DNA of 64,000 nt, taken from assembly GCA_037074705.1 (NCBI GenBank), contig CM073596.1, forward strand, positions 17,814,501 through 17,878,500, given 5' to 3'. Source of the stretch: Zhengitettix transpicula. Lineage: Eukaryota; Arthropoda; Insecta; Orthoptera; Tetrigidae. Shown here in pieces: positions 11,666 through 24,500 of the stretch (its first letter is position 1; the number at the start of each line of letters is the position of its first letter). The translations under genes were made by a program, and so were the position numbers. The notes under the pieces are model-generated. The model was not told the DNA's origin. It ran no database searches and saw nothing but the letters and a program-made list of their open reading frames with translations.

Positions 11666-13224
11666 GCTATTATCGTCTCACTTCACAAAATATTCTGTGT
11701 CTTTCTACTTTACTGTTTCACGAACTTTATTGTCGTACGTATTATCACACTCAGTTTTGCCGTAGAAATACCTTTAATACATATGCTGGATGCTACCACC
11801 ATTGGCCGGTTTGCCACAACACTCTCGCCATGGCTACCATGGTTAGGCCCTCCAAACAGTTTGCTCAACCTCTCAATACACAATCGTCCGGCTCCCAAAC
11901 ACACTGACGTTTTGAGTGCGTACGTTTTTCGACAATAATCCGTAGCAACCATTACAGTCTCTGCATTCTTGCGCCACACTGACTGTTCTTTATAATGCTC
12001 TGGCCTCAAAGATACGCCGACAAGAATATAAAAGAAAAATTTTAAATAAAATGTACATTACAAACTGTTGATCTCTACAATATATTATTTTCCTTCCTGA
12101 CACAATTATTTCTACTTTCTTAACTAATTTGTCTCACTGAGACCCTGCTGAAACGCTTGAACAGTTTTATTAATATTCCAGTTTGGATTTCAGGACTTCA
12201 AATTATAGTTTCAATCAATTGTGATTACATTTTTAAAATGATGGTAATATTCGTCAAAGTAGAGATTTGATTTCTGTATCAAGTGTAAATTATTGATTCT
12301 GGGCACATGACGGAATTTCAAAATTAGTTGAAAACCGGTTCAATCAATTTCACAAGGAAAAGTTTTAGTCTTCGGTATTAACCAAGGTCATTCACCTCTC
12401 AAATTTAAGTCGCGTCACCTATTTTTAGTCCACGTATTATTTTTATCAGTTGATGTCCTGCTGTATGCGAAAGATTATTTATTATCCGTGTCTGGGGGAA
12501 TCGAGGCGACGCGATAAACAGTGTGAAAAGAAGAAGAAGCGACAGCAGCCGTCCATTTGAAAGAGTTCCAATAGACATGGACCCTAAATCTGCTCTCTTG
12601 TTTGAGCTTTCAATACTCCAAAGACACTAAACGCGCGTGTTAGTAGTTTCGTAATAAAACAAACATAGATCGGGAAGGACGCCAGCGGGAAAATCCAGGA
12701 CGCTTCTCCGGAAAGAAACTGGATATGAGGCAGCTGGAATGCATGTTTGTCGGCCTCTGACCGTCATTTTGTGTCTAACGTCGCATCCATTTCTGGTTTC
12801 GTATAACTGACGAACAAATAAATCGTTTAGGAGCTTAAAAATGAAAGCGACGAGGGTAAAGAAAGCCTTTGGATTAATCTCTTCTAAAAGAAAAGTGAGA
12901 TCCAGTATTCATATATGAGACTAGGTAAAGCAAACTAGGCTATACTGCACATTTATAAAAAATTTATTGAAAAAGGATATGCAAGATTTTCAACATTATT
13001 CGTTGAGAATTGATGATACGCAATTTCGAATACATTTTAGTGACGGGGAAGACGTAATCGCGGTTTTCTCTAAATAAATTGTTACTAAGAGAATTTTTTA
13101 TATTTGATGTCTGGAGTATTTATGATTCTCTAAAGTCAACGGGACATTAGCATTCCCTATGCATAGGCAGGTTAAATCACTTCTTAACTAACGATTATTG
13201 TAGATTTTCGGGTTTATATAAATA

Positions 13225-13257
13225 AGTACACGGGCAACGCCGGACACCCAGCTAGTT
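13225..13257 (+). mobile_element. Helitron-like 3' terminus
   Basis: The sequence ends CGGGCAACGCCGGACACCCA then gCTAG|TTAA. A small GGC-AAC-GCC stem followed shortly by CTAG is the layout of a Helitron 3' end (hairpin then CTRR, insertion before T). A homologous terminus lies on the opposite strand at 38662-38690. The rest of the element is not delimited and no Rep/helicase sequence is visible. Confidence 0.4.
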
Positions 13258-13318
13258 AAATAAATTATTCAAAATGCATTATATTTTTTTTATTAAATAT
13301 CCTAAATAAAAAAATCCA

Positions 13319-13416
13319 AAGTGGCCGAAAGACACCACATATGTAACATTTGTGACGAATCCTATGTCCTCATAAGAAGGCTAATGGAGAATAAATCTAT
13401 CTATCTACATAAGACA
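13319..13416 (+). mobile_element. Possible 3' end of a truncated non-LTR retrotransposon
   Basis: GTGGCCGAAAGACACCACAT and the following bases end in AATAAATCTATCTATCTA, a short tetranucleotide-repeat tail such as terminates CR1/Jockey-like LINEs. No intact reverse transcriptase frame precedes it, so this is at most a short 5'-truncated fossil. Confidence 0.3.
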
Positions 13417-14239
13417 GCGAAACGATCTTTATAGTAACAAAATTAATTATCAGTATGTATCATGATAAAGAGAATTTAAATGTCTTAAATCCCTTAAAAT
13501 TGATCCTACATGTTATTTTAATTATTTATATGAACCTCTGGTAACCAATATATATTATTTTTAAGTATTCAGTCGTTTTATTTAAAATCTGAAAATAAAG
13601 CCCTTTCATATGCCACAATGACCACGTGCAACTTTGAAAAAGTCAGAATGTGTCACGCAAGATGACAGTTTGGCAGTCGTCTCGGAGGTCAAGGCTCTCA
13701 GAGGGTAGTGGTGGAAAGGAAGGCACATATAAATGTTATATTTTTTTTAATCTTACAAGTATACGTGATTTACTGACTTGTTTACGTCGAATCGGTAGCT
13801 TCCTGTACGCATTGTCGTGTCCCCTTTCTACAGCAACCCCTCTGTTTCCTTAGAGTGAGGGTGGTGGCATATGCTGTGGTTGCACGCATCTGTCTGGTCC
13901 TCATTAATCACTACACAACCCCCAGTCTACGATTATTAAAATGCTTTATAGAAAAGAGAGCAGAGCGGATCCGACATATTTTTCGATTTAGCCTGGATAG
14001 GATTTATTATCATATATTTGCCGTTTTATATTTGTTTGTTAATATTTTAATAATCAATTTAACTAAATAAAATAAGTCTCACGTTGGAGTGTCAATTAAT
14101 GTGATAAACAATTTAATTAAATGATGCCAAAAACTGTAATGGTAGACTAAAAATTCCACCACGATGTGTATAATTAATGGGATTCATAAATGAATTTAAA
14201 CAACTAAATTTGAAAATAAAACATTTAATACAAATTTCT

Positions 14240-14560
14240 ATTTAGTTCGAATTCTGTACATAAACTATTAAATAATTGTCACAGTTTTTAGTGAAATTCG
14301 TAATTCTTCATGGCCGCTTATCGGACCTCTAATAGTTACAATCAAATTAAAACAAAATGTTACAAAAATAATGAATTTACAACAGAAATTTTAAATTAAA
14401 AAAAACTATAGAAATCTGACGGTACGCAATTTTTATATAAGGTTTACAATGAAAAATGTTTTACATACCAAATCATCAGAGCTGCTCTCATAACACTCTG
14501 TTTATACACTTCACTAGTTATTTAAAACGATTTTATTTAACAGGCTATAGTATTCACGGT
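14240..14560. repeat. Diverged dispersed repeat, copy 2
   Basis: Partner of 11300-11665, in the same orientation. Landmarks include CAGAGCTGCTCTCATA and AACAGGCTATAG. The similarity may continue to about 14650, where CTCTACAATATATTA recurs. No coding capacity. Confidence 0.55.
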
Positions 14561-17500
14561 TCACAACCTAAATCAGCACAATAACCGCCTAACCTCAGAT
14601 AATGAAGTCCTATCGAATGTTGTCTCTCTGTTGGTTGTCTCTACAATATATTACCCAAAGTTATATGCAAAAATTACAAAGAAAGTAAGTTACTTAATAA
14701 TGACCAAGTTTAATAATTGGGTTATAATAAATCGTGCTAGTTAATCATATGTCCTAGATATTCCTGGAATGAACTTCTAACGCTCTTCACCTCTGAATAG
14801 TCTTAATGTTTACTTTTTAGAATTTTTAAAATGCTGCGAATGAAGAATATCATCAATAAATGTTCCTAAGGTCGGCAAAAAAATATTGCTTAATTAATTA
14901 CTGTTTCTAAGCGAGTTATGAAGTAAAGTTTTAGCGTATTTTCCGTTCGAGATATTAAATAAAAAAATTAAGCCTCTGGAAATACGTGAAGTGAGAAATG
15001 CAGTAGAGATCTTAGAATTCTTCGATTAAATTCAAGAGTTCATTTTACCAATATAATGATTTTATCTTCCGATATTACACTAAATTAATAGCAGATACAG
15101 ATTCAATCTTGCTGTTCCAAGATGAACACCAAAATTATATTAATACAATAATTTTTATTAGCATACCAAGGCACCTCGGCCAGTTTAGAGAGGTGTATGT
15201 TCCGGGGTCGCAGACCTTGGGCATACGGTAAGAGTTGTCCGCTATTCCTATTGGAATAGTCGGCCAGCTGCCTCCTAAACCGGCCAAGGCACGGCGAGGG
15301 GAAAGCTACGACCCCACATATAACCCCTCTCCCGCCATCGGAAGGGCGTGGGACAAGTACCAATTGCCCGACCTACCTGATGCAGGTTTTTCTAGGGTTT
15401 TCCCTACATCACTTTTAGGCGAATTGCCGGGTAGGATCCTTAAACCATAGCCCGGGGGGCCCTAGTTAACCTTGACTACCTTCCTCTACCCTTCCACATG
15501 CCCCCTTTCAGATCCCTTCCTATGCTATTAAAGGGGAGTTGCCACCATGTGGATTACCCTCATGTAGCCTGTTACCCTAATGTTTTTAGTCCCTTGTAGT
15601 AATCAAAGCTTTTGTGTTTCTCATAATCATAAAATGAATACCTAGAGATCTGGAGCTAAAAGGTCAATCTCCGACGCTCCTGCCAAGCAAACATGATAAT
15701 TGGAATTGGAACCCAAAAATTGTGCCAGAAGTCGTACTTGCTTGAATAAATGTCTCCCTGTACGTGGAACCACGTTTTACTCACACGTTAAAGATGAAAG
15801 ATCCAGAAAATGTTAACGACGAAATTCAAACAAAATTTGAATGAGTAAAAGAAAATTCTATCTGAATTCTGGGTAATTGCAGGTACACTGAATAAATGCT
15901 GAAATTGAATCACAAAACAAATGTGTGTATCAGGAAGATAATTATGACGTCCTGCGTTGAAATTAAAATTGTTAAGCACTTCGGAATTACGTTTAAAGAG
16001 TGAAGAAACATTTTTTGCTGTAAAGTGCGCAGCAAGAAACTTTAAACAAAATGGAAAGTCACGGGAGGAAAGTTGGTGTCAGGAAGGACGTGAGGTAGAG
16101 GAATTTGTCACCATGTTGCGTCCTTGACGAGGAAGGAACTCAGAAAATGAAAAGTTCTTGATATTGATACAAATATTCAGAAGTGACTTGCATTCTTTAA
16201 ATGTTAGAAAACAACAACATATGGTCACACCTTCACGTGCGATAAGATTATCAAATTGGTATTTCTCTTATCTTAATTCAGTCGGCATTCTACCTAAAGA
16301 GATTCCGAGCGATTTATGTTTGCGATTCTATTGAAATGGCTCGTTATTACCGAGATCACTCGTGAAAGTATTGCGGCAGTAATGACGCAAGAAATATATT
16401 GCGAAATTCAACCTTCGCTTCACATCTTTCCAGCAATGATTCTTCTTAATAAATGCACCATATAAAACTGCAATTCAACACAAGGGACACCGCTAATACG
16501 TTGTTCTGTGTCAACAATTTTAGGGAAATGAACCTGAGAAATGTCAACAACTTTTTAAATACTTCTTAAAGCAACTCTAAGAGTACGAACAGGGATTAAA
16601 ACTCAAAGGCGGAGAAATATTAATAATTAATAATACAATATTGTATTAATTTCATTGGTGTGTAAAAATTGTTAGTTATAGCAGGAGTTCCCTATTGAAT
16701 TTTTTCTTAGCTCAAGTCACCCGTTTGAAGTTACTAATAAAACATATTTACATAATAATAGAGAAGGAACTCGGATTCCCCACAGAACATTTAATTATCA
16801 AACGTTTGTAGGAGCTGTTAAAATATCTTAATGTACAGTGTCTTAATATATTAATGTGCAGAAGGAATGTGAATACCCGACATAACATTTGTTTACCTGA
16901 TTTTATTCTGAAAAATTAAATTAATATTTTCGATATGTCGACATTTATAGTAATTTTTTAAAAAAACACAATAAAGTAAGTCGTACTTCACAGTGGTTTA
17001 TATTATTTATAAATACAAAAAATATTACGTTAATTTTAAAGGTAAAATATGTACTTTTTTAAACCAGTAAAAAAATGTAAGGCTCATTACCTTGCATTTT
17101 TCTTTTATATTCTCATTTTCTGTGTTTTTTTCTTATTAATGTATAAAAGTATATATTAAGCTGAACCTATTGCTTTAGGCTTATTTCTTCAGTAGTAAAC
17201 AAATTATATTAAAGAATCTAAAAATCTAATAGAGGTAAGAGTTGAACCTCGTAAGCTACGCGCGTTTGGACCTGAACCAGGTAATATTGTTGTGTAACAA
17301 TGTGTGGGACAAGTTGTCCACTCGCCAAACCCTACCCGTGAAGAGAGACCAAATATTAACCTACCCAAACTATGAGGATTTTAGAACTCTTAAAATAGTG
17401 TTTGTCGCTCCGCACATATAAAATCATATTTCAATCAACCGTGAAATAAAGTCATTAAATTAATATCTCTACACATGACTTTTCCAAGCTAACGCAAAAC

Positions 17501-18210
17501 AAAACTATGTTGTTCCTATTTCGTAAGTTTATCGAGAAAAATAAATCTTAATTCAAGTAGTAATCTAAAACAATGATTGAAGTGATCAGTTTCATTGCAT
17601 CAAAACAAAAACGAAATCCATTTCATAAAATATTTAAGTTTATCGGACAGCGTTGCGGTATGAAATCGCTCTGAATGATAAATAGCACGAATGTTTTACT
17701 GTTTATTCAGTGTTTTTATTTACAAGGTGTTTTTACCACCATGAAGAAGGGAAAGTAACGAAATGTGCTTTTGAAGTTTGATGAAATTATTTGAGTGGAG
17801 AAAGCTCCACTTCTATGCTTGAATGCTTCTAGGAATTTATGACGTAGTTAAAAAATATATGGAAAAAAATAGAGGTGGAATAAAGTATCTGGGAAAATGA
17901 ATTTTTAAAAAGTAACGCTTCATCGTCGGGCTTAAAGAAGTTACAGTTCTATAGACCTCAAATTCTTGAGTTTATTCGCATTTACGCACGCCAAGTCGCC
18001 CTTCGTATCCGTTTGAAATTAGCGTATATTAAATAATTCTAATAGTAAATAAAAAATGTTATATTTAAACTTTTAAAAAATTATATGTTACAAATTTCTC
18101 TAGTCCTCAACGGTCGTTGACATTTTGGTCTCATACGACAGTTACAACACTGAAACTTCGTCAAAAATTCAAATATAAAGTAAATTATATTTTTGAAATG
18201 TTTCCAGAGC

Positions 18211-18558
18211 ATTGGGAATCCTCGATGGTGATGACCAGTGCCGTCGTACCCATTTTGGACGTCGAAAGGAATTAATGTTGGTCAATGAGCTACAGATGAA
18301 CACCTCTTCCTGGTACACTTTGGTCTTGGCAATTATTACAGGTGGACACCGTACTTGCTGCAGGTCGACGCACAGCACATCAGTGCTAAGTATAGCGATG
18401 GTGTGCGTCTTCGTCTCCGCCGACTCTGGTTGGGTTTTCCCCGACCTTCCTCCTGCCCCTTTCCCCCTCTCTAATCTCTTTGAAAAGGGAAGCAGATGCA
18501 GCTTTCGGAGGCAGTTGGTTGTCGCCAGTGAAGCGGAAGACATACACTACACAGAGCA
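18211..18558 (+). promoter_or_regulatory. Putative 5' UTR / promoter region of the CG5023-like calponin gene
   Basis: This GC-richer patch in otherwise A+T-rich DNA directly precedes the candidate first coding exon (ATG at 18559). Open frames run through it on both strands but their products look random. It is best read as promoter and 5' leader sequence. The transcription start cannot be placed from sequence alone. Confidence 0.35.
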
Positions 18559-21500
18559 ATGCCGGTAAGAGACGAGTAGCACACGCTGGACACTTGTCTG
18601 AACGGTCCAGATCCCATTGCCCGCGGTCGATAACTCGTACACGACGCCCAGTGTTGTAGGAGTAGTAGATTAGCTATTGTTGTGCGGACCCAGTTATTGT
18701 TACGGTAACGTATTGTAGTCGGCAATTCGAGAGGAAATTACAATGCTTTTTCAATTTTCGAAACAATCCGGGCATGTTTAATCCACCGTCTAACCTCAAG
18801 TGATCAAAATCAGTGATAAAGTCGTAGTTGATAAAAATACATATTTTCAGTGGCTATAATTGAAATAATGAAACGGGATATAAAGCTTAACGTTATGAGA
18901 CTGCATTTAATTTAAACCGTAACGGAAGCAGTGCCTTGCAATACTGGAGAGTTAAATATCGTCATAAATTCACCTAAGTTCCTTGAAAAGACTCAATCTT
19001 TACGATGTCATTTCATGAACAGCCACCAATTTTAATGACACACGAACTAAACTTTCCTTAATATCCCATGTTTAGTTGTTAATAATATTAAAATATTGCC
19101 CAGCCAATTCTACATTTTCCGTATATATTTGCATTTTCTGAATTCGACTCCAGGCGTTACAAAAATGAAACATCCTTGAATTTTACAGACATTAAAATAT
19201 TAAATTTCATTACAGCAACTTGTTTCTAATTTGCAGCTGTTACAGATTTTATTTTAAATTTATTGTTTATAGTCGCGTCAACATAAAAGTCAGCGGCGGC
19301 TTTCCATACCTACTACATGAAATTATTACAATTAATTCGTATTAACTATAAATTTTATTATCAGATTCATTGTCTATTTAGATTAGATCATGATTGCCGG
19401 TTTCCTTACTAAACTTTAGCAAGTTATATATCTCCCTTCTCGTGTATTTCTGAATTGTGGCTCTTCTAGTCCTGTCGTGCTTTGGGCAGTCGTAGAGGAT
19501 ATACTGGATCGTCAGGGCAGCCTGGCATACGTCACATGTAGGTACTTAATTTTATATACTATAATGTCTGTAAAATTCCATTTAGTTTACATTTTTTATT
19601 CAATCCTGCATTAGAAAATATTCTCAAGACAGTCTTAAATATCCTGGATCATTTCTCACTGATAATTCCGTCGTCTTGATTCCCTAATGTGGGCCTATCA
19701 ATTTCTATTGTCATAGTGAATCAATAATCAAAATACCACAGTCTGAATGATAATTATTTAATTTCTCCAAATTATCATCAATTAAAATAATTTTGGTTAT
19801 TTTGACTTATTTGGCTACAATAGTGTAATTTATTACATGAAGTGCGTTTGTCACGAAAAGGACAATAAATTGGGTTCCATTTGGATCTGTAAAATGAATA
19901 GCAATTTTTTTTCACAAATTTTTCAACATGTTATGTTCTGGGGTGACAACATACTCGTATCTAAAAAGATTAATGAAGAATCACCGCACTCCGGGATTAG
20001 AAATCTCTTCCGGCGGTCCAATTATGTTTGGACAAATATTTGAACAGAATTTTCGCCCATCATTATATAAAATTATTTTCGCCTGTCCGTATAAGAGTTG
20101 ATTGTCGGAAGCTTTTGAGGAAATATGTACCTATGAAAAAAAATATATCTCGGCTGGGTTGGAGGGAGGTTAACCGTGAGCAGTCAATTATTTGATATGA
20201 ATTATAAAGAGGTTGTACTTGTTTTTCTCTCTATCGAATTAATGCAACACAATATTAGTCGTGACATCATAGAGTATGAGGAGAGATGGTTGACTGCAGT
20301 TCTTACGTTAGTTGCGTAACGGAGGCGAGTTGCGTGTGGTTCTGAGAATAGGTTTGACAGATAGCGTGTGGGGGTCCAGAGATAAACTGCGGTAGAGCCG
20401 TTCTTGACAGGAAGGAAGGGTGCCCAACTATCTTGGGCTCGAGCCAGAACGACACCGGAAACGACTACGCCCCGTAACGGCTAACACTAGCTATTAAATC
20501 GGCAACACCAAAAGTGTATGTTAGAACTTATTCCTCTAAACGTATTCCGAAAACCTGAGGCATATTTGAAGAATATACAGTAATCGAACTGCTATATTCA
20601 TGAGGGTTTTTCTTTTTTGGAAAAGCGACTGTGACGCCTCTCGACAGACCAGTCTTCGTCTATGTGGCCAAAACATCGCAAAAAAAACCCTATAAAATTA
20701 AACTCCTTCATTTTTATAGCGAACTTTAAATATAATATTCTCTGATCCTCAAATTAAAAATTCCTGACTAAAGTGTTTTCGCTAAGTTGCATGTTTTTTC
20801 GGAAAAAAAAGGGCTTTAATCCCATGACCAGTATATATTTTTATATTGTTAAACGTTATAACGAACAGAATTAATAAAATATATATAAATCATCCAAACC
20901 GAGGTATAAAGTCACATCAATTCTGTTCGGCAATATATATATATATATATTTATTTATTTATTTATTTACAGTCGCATCAACAGCTCCAGTTATTAGCGA
21001 CTCATTAAGGGAACTCATTTTTTGCCTTTTTCGGGGGTCTGCTTTGACGTGAGTTTTCTTTCACGAACACAAACATCCATGCCCTCGCTGGTATTCGATC
21101 CCGGGACCTTTGCGATGCAAGGCAGCCACGCTAACCCCTACACCACAGGAGGAAAATTTTATACAAAATTAATATACGGGATTTTAAATGTTGACTCTGC
21201 ATTTTACATATGATAATGGATAATTACGACGAAATCTCAAGTATATACATATATATTAAAGAAATTTGATATGAAATATCCACTCCATTAGCTACATTAA
21301 CAATCAAATCAATATTAAACAGATTATTTTGTGTGTGTTTCAATCTCAATGAAACCATTGAAGTGGATTTTAAACTAGTAAATTATTTTTTAAAAATCAG
21401 ATAAGTATAATTTTTTAAATAAAAATAGCATTTATACCAGAAACTTTCATAATTTTATATTCAATAATCAACCGTAGAACTAAATAGCAATTAATTCAAA

Positions 21501-24500
21501 TTTACAAAAAAATTGTGGAATAAGAAAATTCCAAAAGCTTTCGAACGAATTGAATATCAAAGATGTTATTAAAATAGTCGATATTCAGTGTCGGTTTTAA
21601 AATTATTGTCGCTCTTTAACAATAGCAACTAAGAAAACCTTAAATCACGTTAATTTTTGTACAGTTCCGGTTGACATGTAGCCTACAATTTGGCTCATTT
21701 CTATTATTATGAGTAAATAAATATTATTTCTTGTCCAATCATTCAAGAGTCGTATAAAATCATTCCTTTCCCTATGTTTCATCAAAGTTAATTCAATTTG
21801 TATTGTAATTACGATTTGTATTTCATGAATTATATTTTTTTTAAAAAAAAGACAAATAACGTGAAATCAAACCACTGCTGTCGTGGACCATTAAACAATA
21901 TAGAGAAAGTATCAGGTTTATTAATTTTTCATAAATGATTTTATGTCGTTTGCTATTTCATTTTCTACGTCCTGAACTATGTCTGTATGTCTGGGTTGTT
22001 GAAACAGTAGGTATGCGGTATGTGGAGTCAATTAAGAGTTAGGTTGACAAGTTATAAATACTAAATATGTCGCTTTTGTAATTGCTTGTTATGTAATCAC
22101 GTACACGTGACGTCACATGTTCTCTTGTTTTGACGTTCTGCCAGGGAAAATCGAGTGGGTGGTCTTTGGATCAGATCCACAGGACAATGAGATGTGGAGG
22201 GATCTCTTTGATAAAGTAAAAAAAAAAAGGATCCATTTTCGCGGCTCACCAGGAACTACTTAGTGACGCCGTCGGTCGCTGAGGTCCCGGAATCCACATC
22301 TTAACAAAACTCACAACGGGCCATCTCGATGGGGATTCAAGTGATTTTCAGGGAATTTCCCTCCAAAATAAACACCAGGAAATAAAATTTTGGACACTTA
22401 AGGAAATATGGAAATTACTAGAGATGTTATATCTGAGAATTGGAAAACGTCTCCAAACATATTACTAGAACCTGGAAGGCCAAAATCAATGATCGACCCG
22501 TCTAAAAATCGTGAACGTGTTGAAATGCATATGGATCCAGGATGTTCACTTTTACGTAAGTGCGCATTAACCGTTATAGATCCTCAGAGGGCATCTTTTA
22601 AAATCTAAATCATTCTCTAATAAATTTTTATTTATCTTCCCATAGTAACATAATTTATATTTGTTCCCACGTGTCTCGCGTCTGTATTTTATTTACATTT
22701 TTTCTTACACGTTATGCTATTGATAAGAATAATTATGGCAGGAAATATGTGAACTTATTCGCGGAGGGTGTAAATAATATTACACCTGTTACAGCCTCAA
22801 TAGTGAGTTTTCAACATTTCAAAAGAATTTAATTTATTTTAGTGGGGGCTCAAAGACTTGATACGTATATGACGGATAGATGCAAGAAACTGGAGGTACG
22901 TTGAAAAACTGAAATTAAGCATTTAACTGAAAAGTTAGTAAGAATATTTACACTGAATTTTCTTTCTAAATTATATTACAAATAATCAGTTTTTAAGAGA
23001 CAGTATTCTCATTCATGTGTCAGGTTGAATGTATATGACTTTTGAACATGATATTTTCTCAAATTTAGAGATGCGATTTAATTTAAATCCTTATTATTCC
23101 ACATAAAATTAATAGAAAATTTTGTATATTACATGCACTTTGACATATTCTTGTCACCATTATATACAGCTTTCTAAACTAATGTGGAAAAATAATCAAA
23201 AAAGTTTTCATCCCAGTTTTTATCACGTCTTTCTGATCACGTGTCACTCTTAAATCCAGGATTTGTCAGGTAAGATGACAGTCTGGCAGTCTTTCTCAGT
23301 AGGTCGAGCTCCTCAATGGGCCTGTCCAGCCAATGAGTAGTTTGTAGTTTTTAACATGTCTGATTTAATCGTAACCATTAGAAAAACTAGATAGAAAAAG
23401 GACAAAATTATTTCATTGAACAACTAACGAGAAAAAAAATCTCGCGTTCCAAAATGACCAGGAATAATTCTTATGGCCGAATATAAATATGAGACAGCAA
23501 ACAGGCCTGGCAGGACTGGAGGTAGTAATTCAAAGAGATAGTGTAATGCAGTCGACACCAAAGGTTGAGGTCTCGACACCCAGCGGACAGATGCGCACAT
23601 GTGGAGGAGCTATTTCGGTGTTTCTAGTGTGGCGAAATCCAAAGTGACGTCAAGAAAATGGCGCTGCATCGTGGCGGGGTAAATTGACCGACCGACTAAT
23701 TGGAATATTTTGAGCGTCGGGCCGTTCGCCATGAAGCGTCCAAGTAATTACCCTGCTATTCGGAGAATTTGGCCTAGACAACGACACTATTTTTCTTTCA
23801 TTTAGTAAATAATTTTAACGCAAGGCTCCCAACCCGAGAAAGATCAGCTTGTTCTTTGAACGCAAAGGTAAAAAGAGCTGAAATAGTCAATTGGCAATTA
23901 ACGAAAAATGCCTTCTTCAGAACATACTTTACTGGAAACCTTCTTACATATTTATTTTACCCATCAGTTTCTTGGTCTGAACGCTGATAGGTAAATTTTC
24001 CCATGCGTGAAACCTGTTTCCTGATGTCAATGAAAAACACACAGCAACAGAGATCGATGTTGTACAATAAAATCATACAATTTACTTATTGACAACTATT
24101 GAAAGATCAGGATTCCTACACAAAAATAACTGCTGTTTTTCAGTTTTTGCACAGATTAATTGTTAGGTTTGGAAAGTTTGTCTCAACGGTGCTGGAAGAG
24201 AGATTTTGAACTCTGGGAGGGAGGTTGAATGTTAACGAAACACGGAGAAATGAAATGAGAAATGTATTAAGAAGATCGTCGGACGCTGTCCCTTTTATGG
24301 AATCGATCCAAGAACTGGGGTTGCCAAAATAATCGGCGCCGCTTCATTACGAAAGATGTAGAAGACATCACCACAACACGTAACGGCTCTGGCTGGATCT
24401 GGTGGTCATCGACTGCTTGGCAAGCTGCTGGAGCTGCGAAAACTATATTTAAACTTCAATAAATGTCCTTCCGTGCGGGTGTGGGTAGAAAGAGCAGGCT

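Larger units (their letters stand above)
10552..18210. other. Region between the two divergent calponin genes
   Basis: Apart from the dispersed repeats and Helitron/LINE-like termini listed separately, I see no exon. The first coding exon of the minus-strand calponin gene should be somewhere here. A GC-richer patch at 15165-15460 contains an open frame on each strand but resembles repeat DNA more than a gene. Confidence 0.35.

Noticed and set aside
11710..12009. 99-codon minus-strand frame
   Set aside because: No recognisable domain and it lies in the probable insertion within a dispersed repeat copy.
15103..15450. Open frames on both strands near 15.1-15.45 kb
   Set aside because: Both strands are open and the sequence looks like an unidentified GC-rich repeat; I could not name the family.
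18169..18725. Overlapping open frames on both strands (up to 124 codons)
   Set aside because: Both strands are open because the patch is GC richer. The translations show no family, low complexity or splice logic, and the position immediately before the Met-Pro exon fits promoter/5' UTR better.
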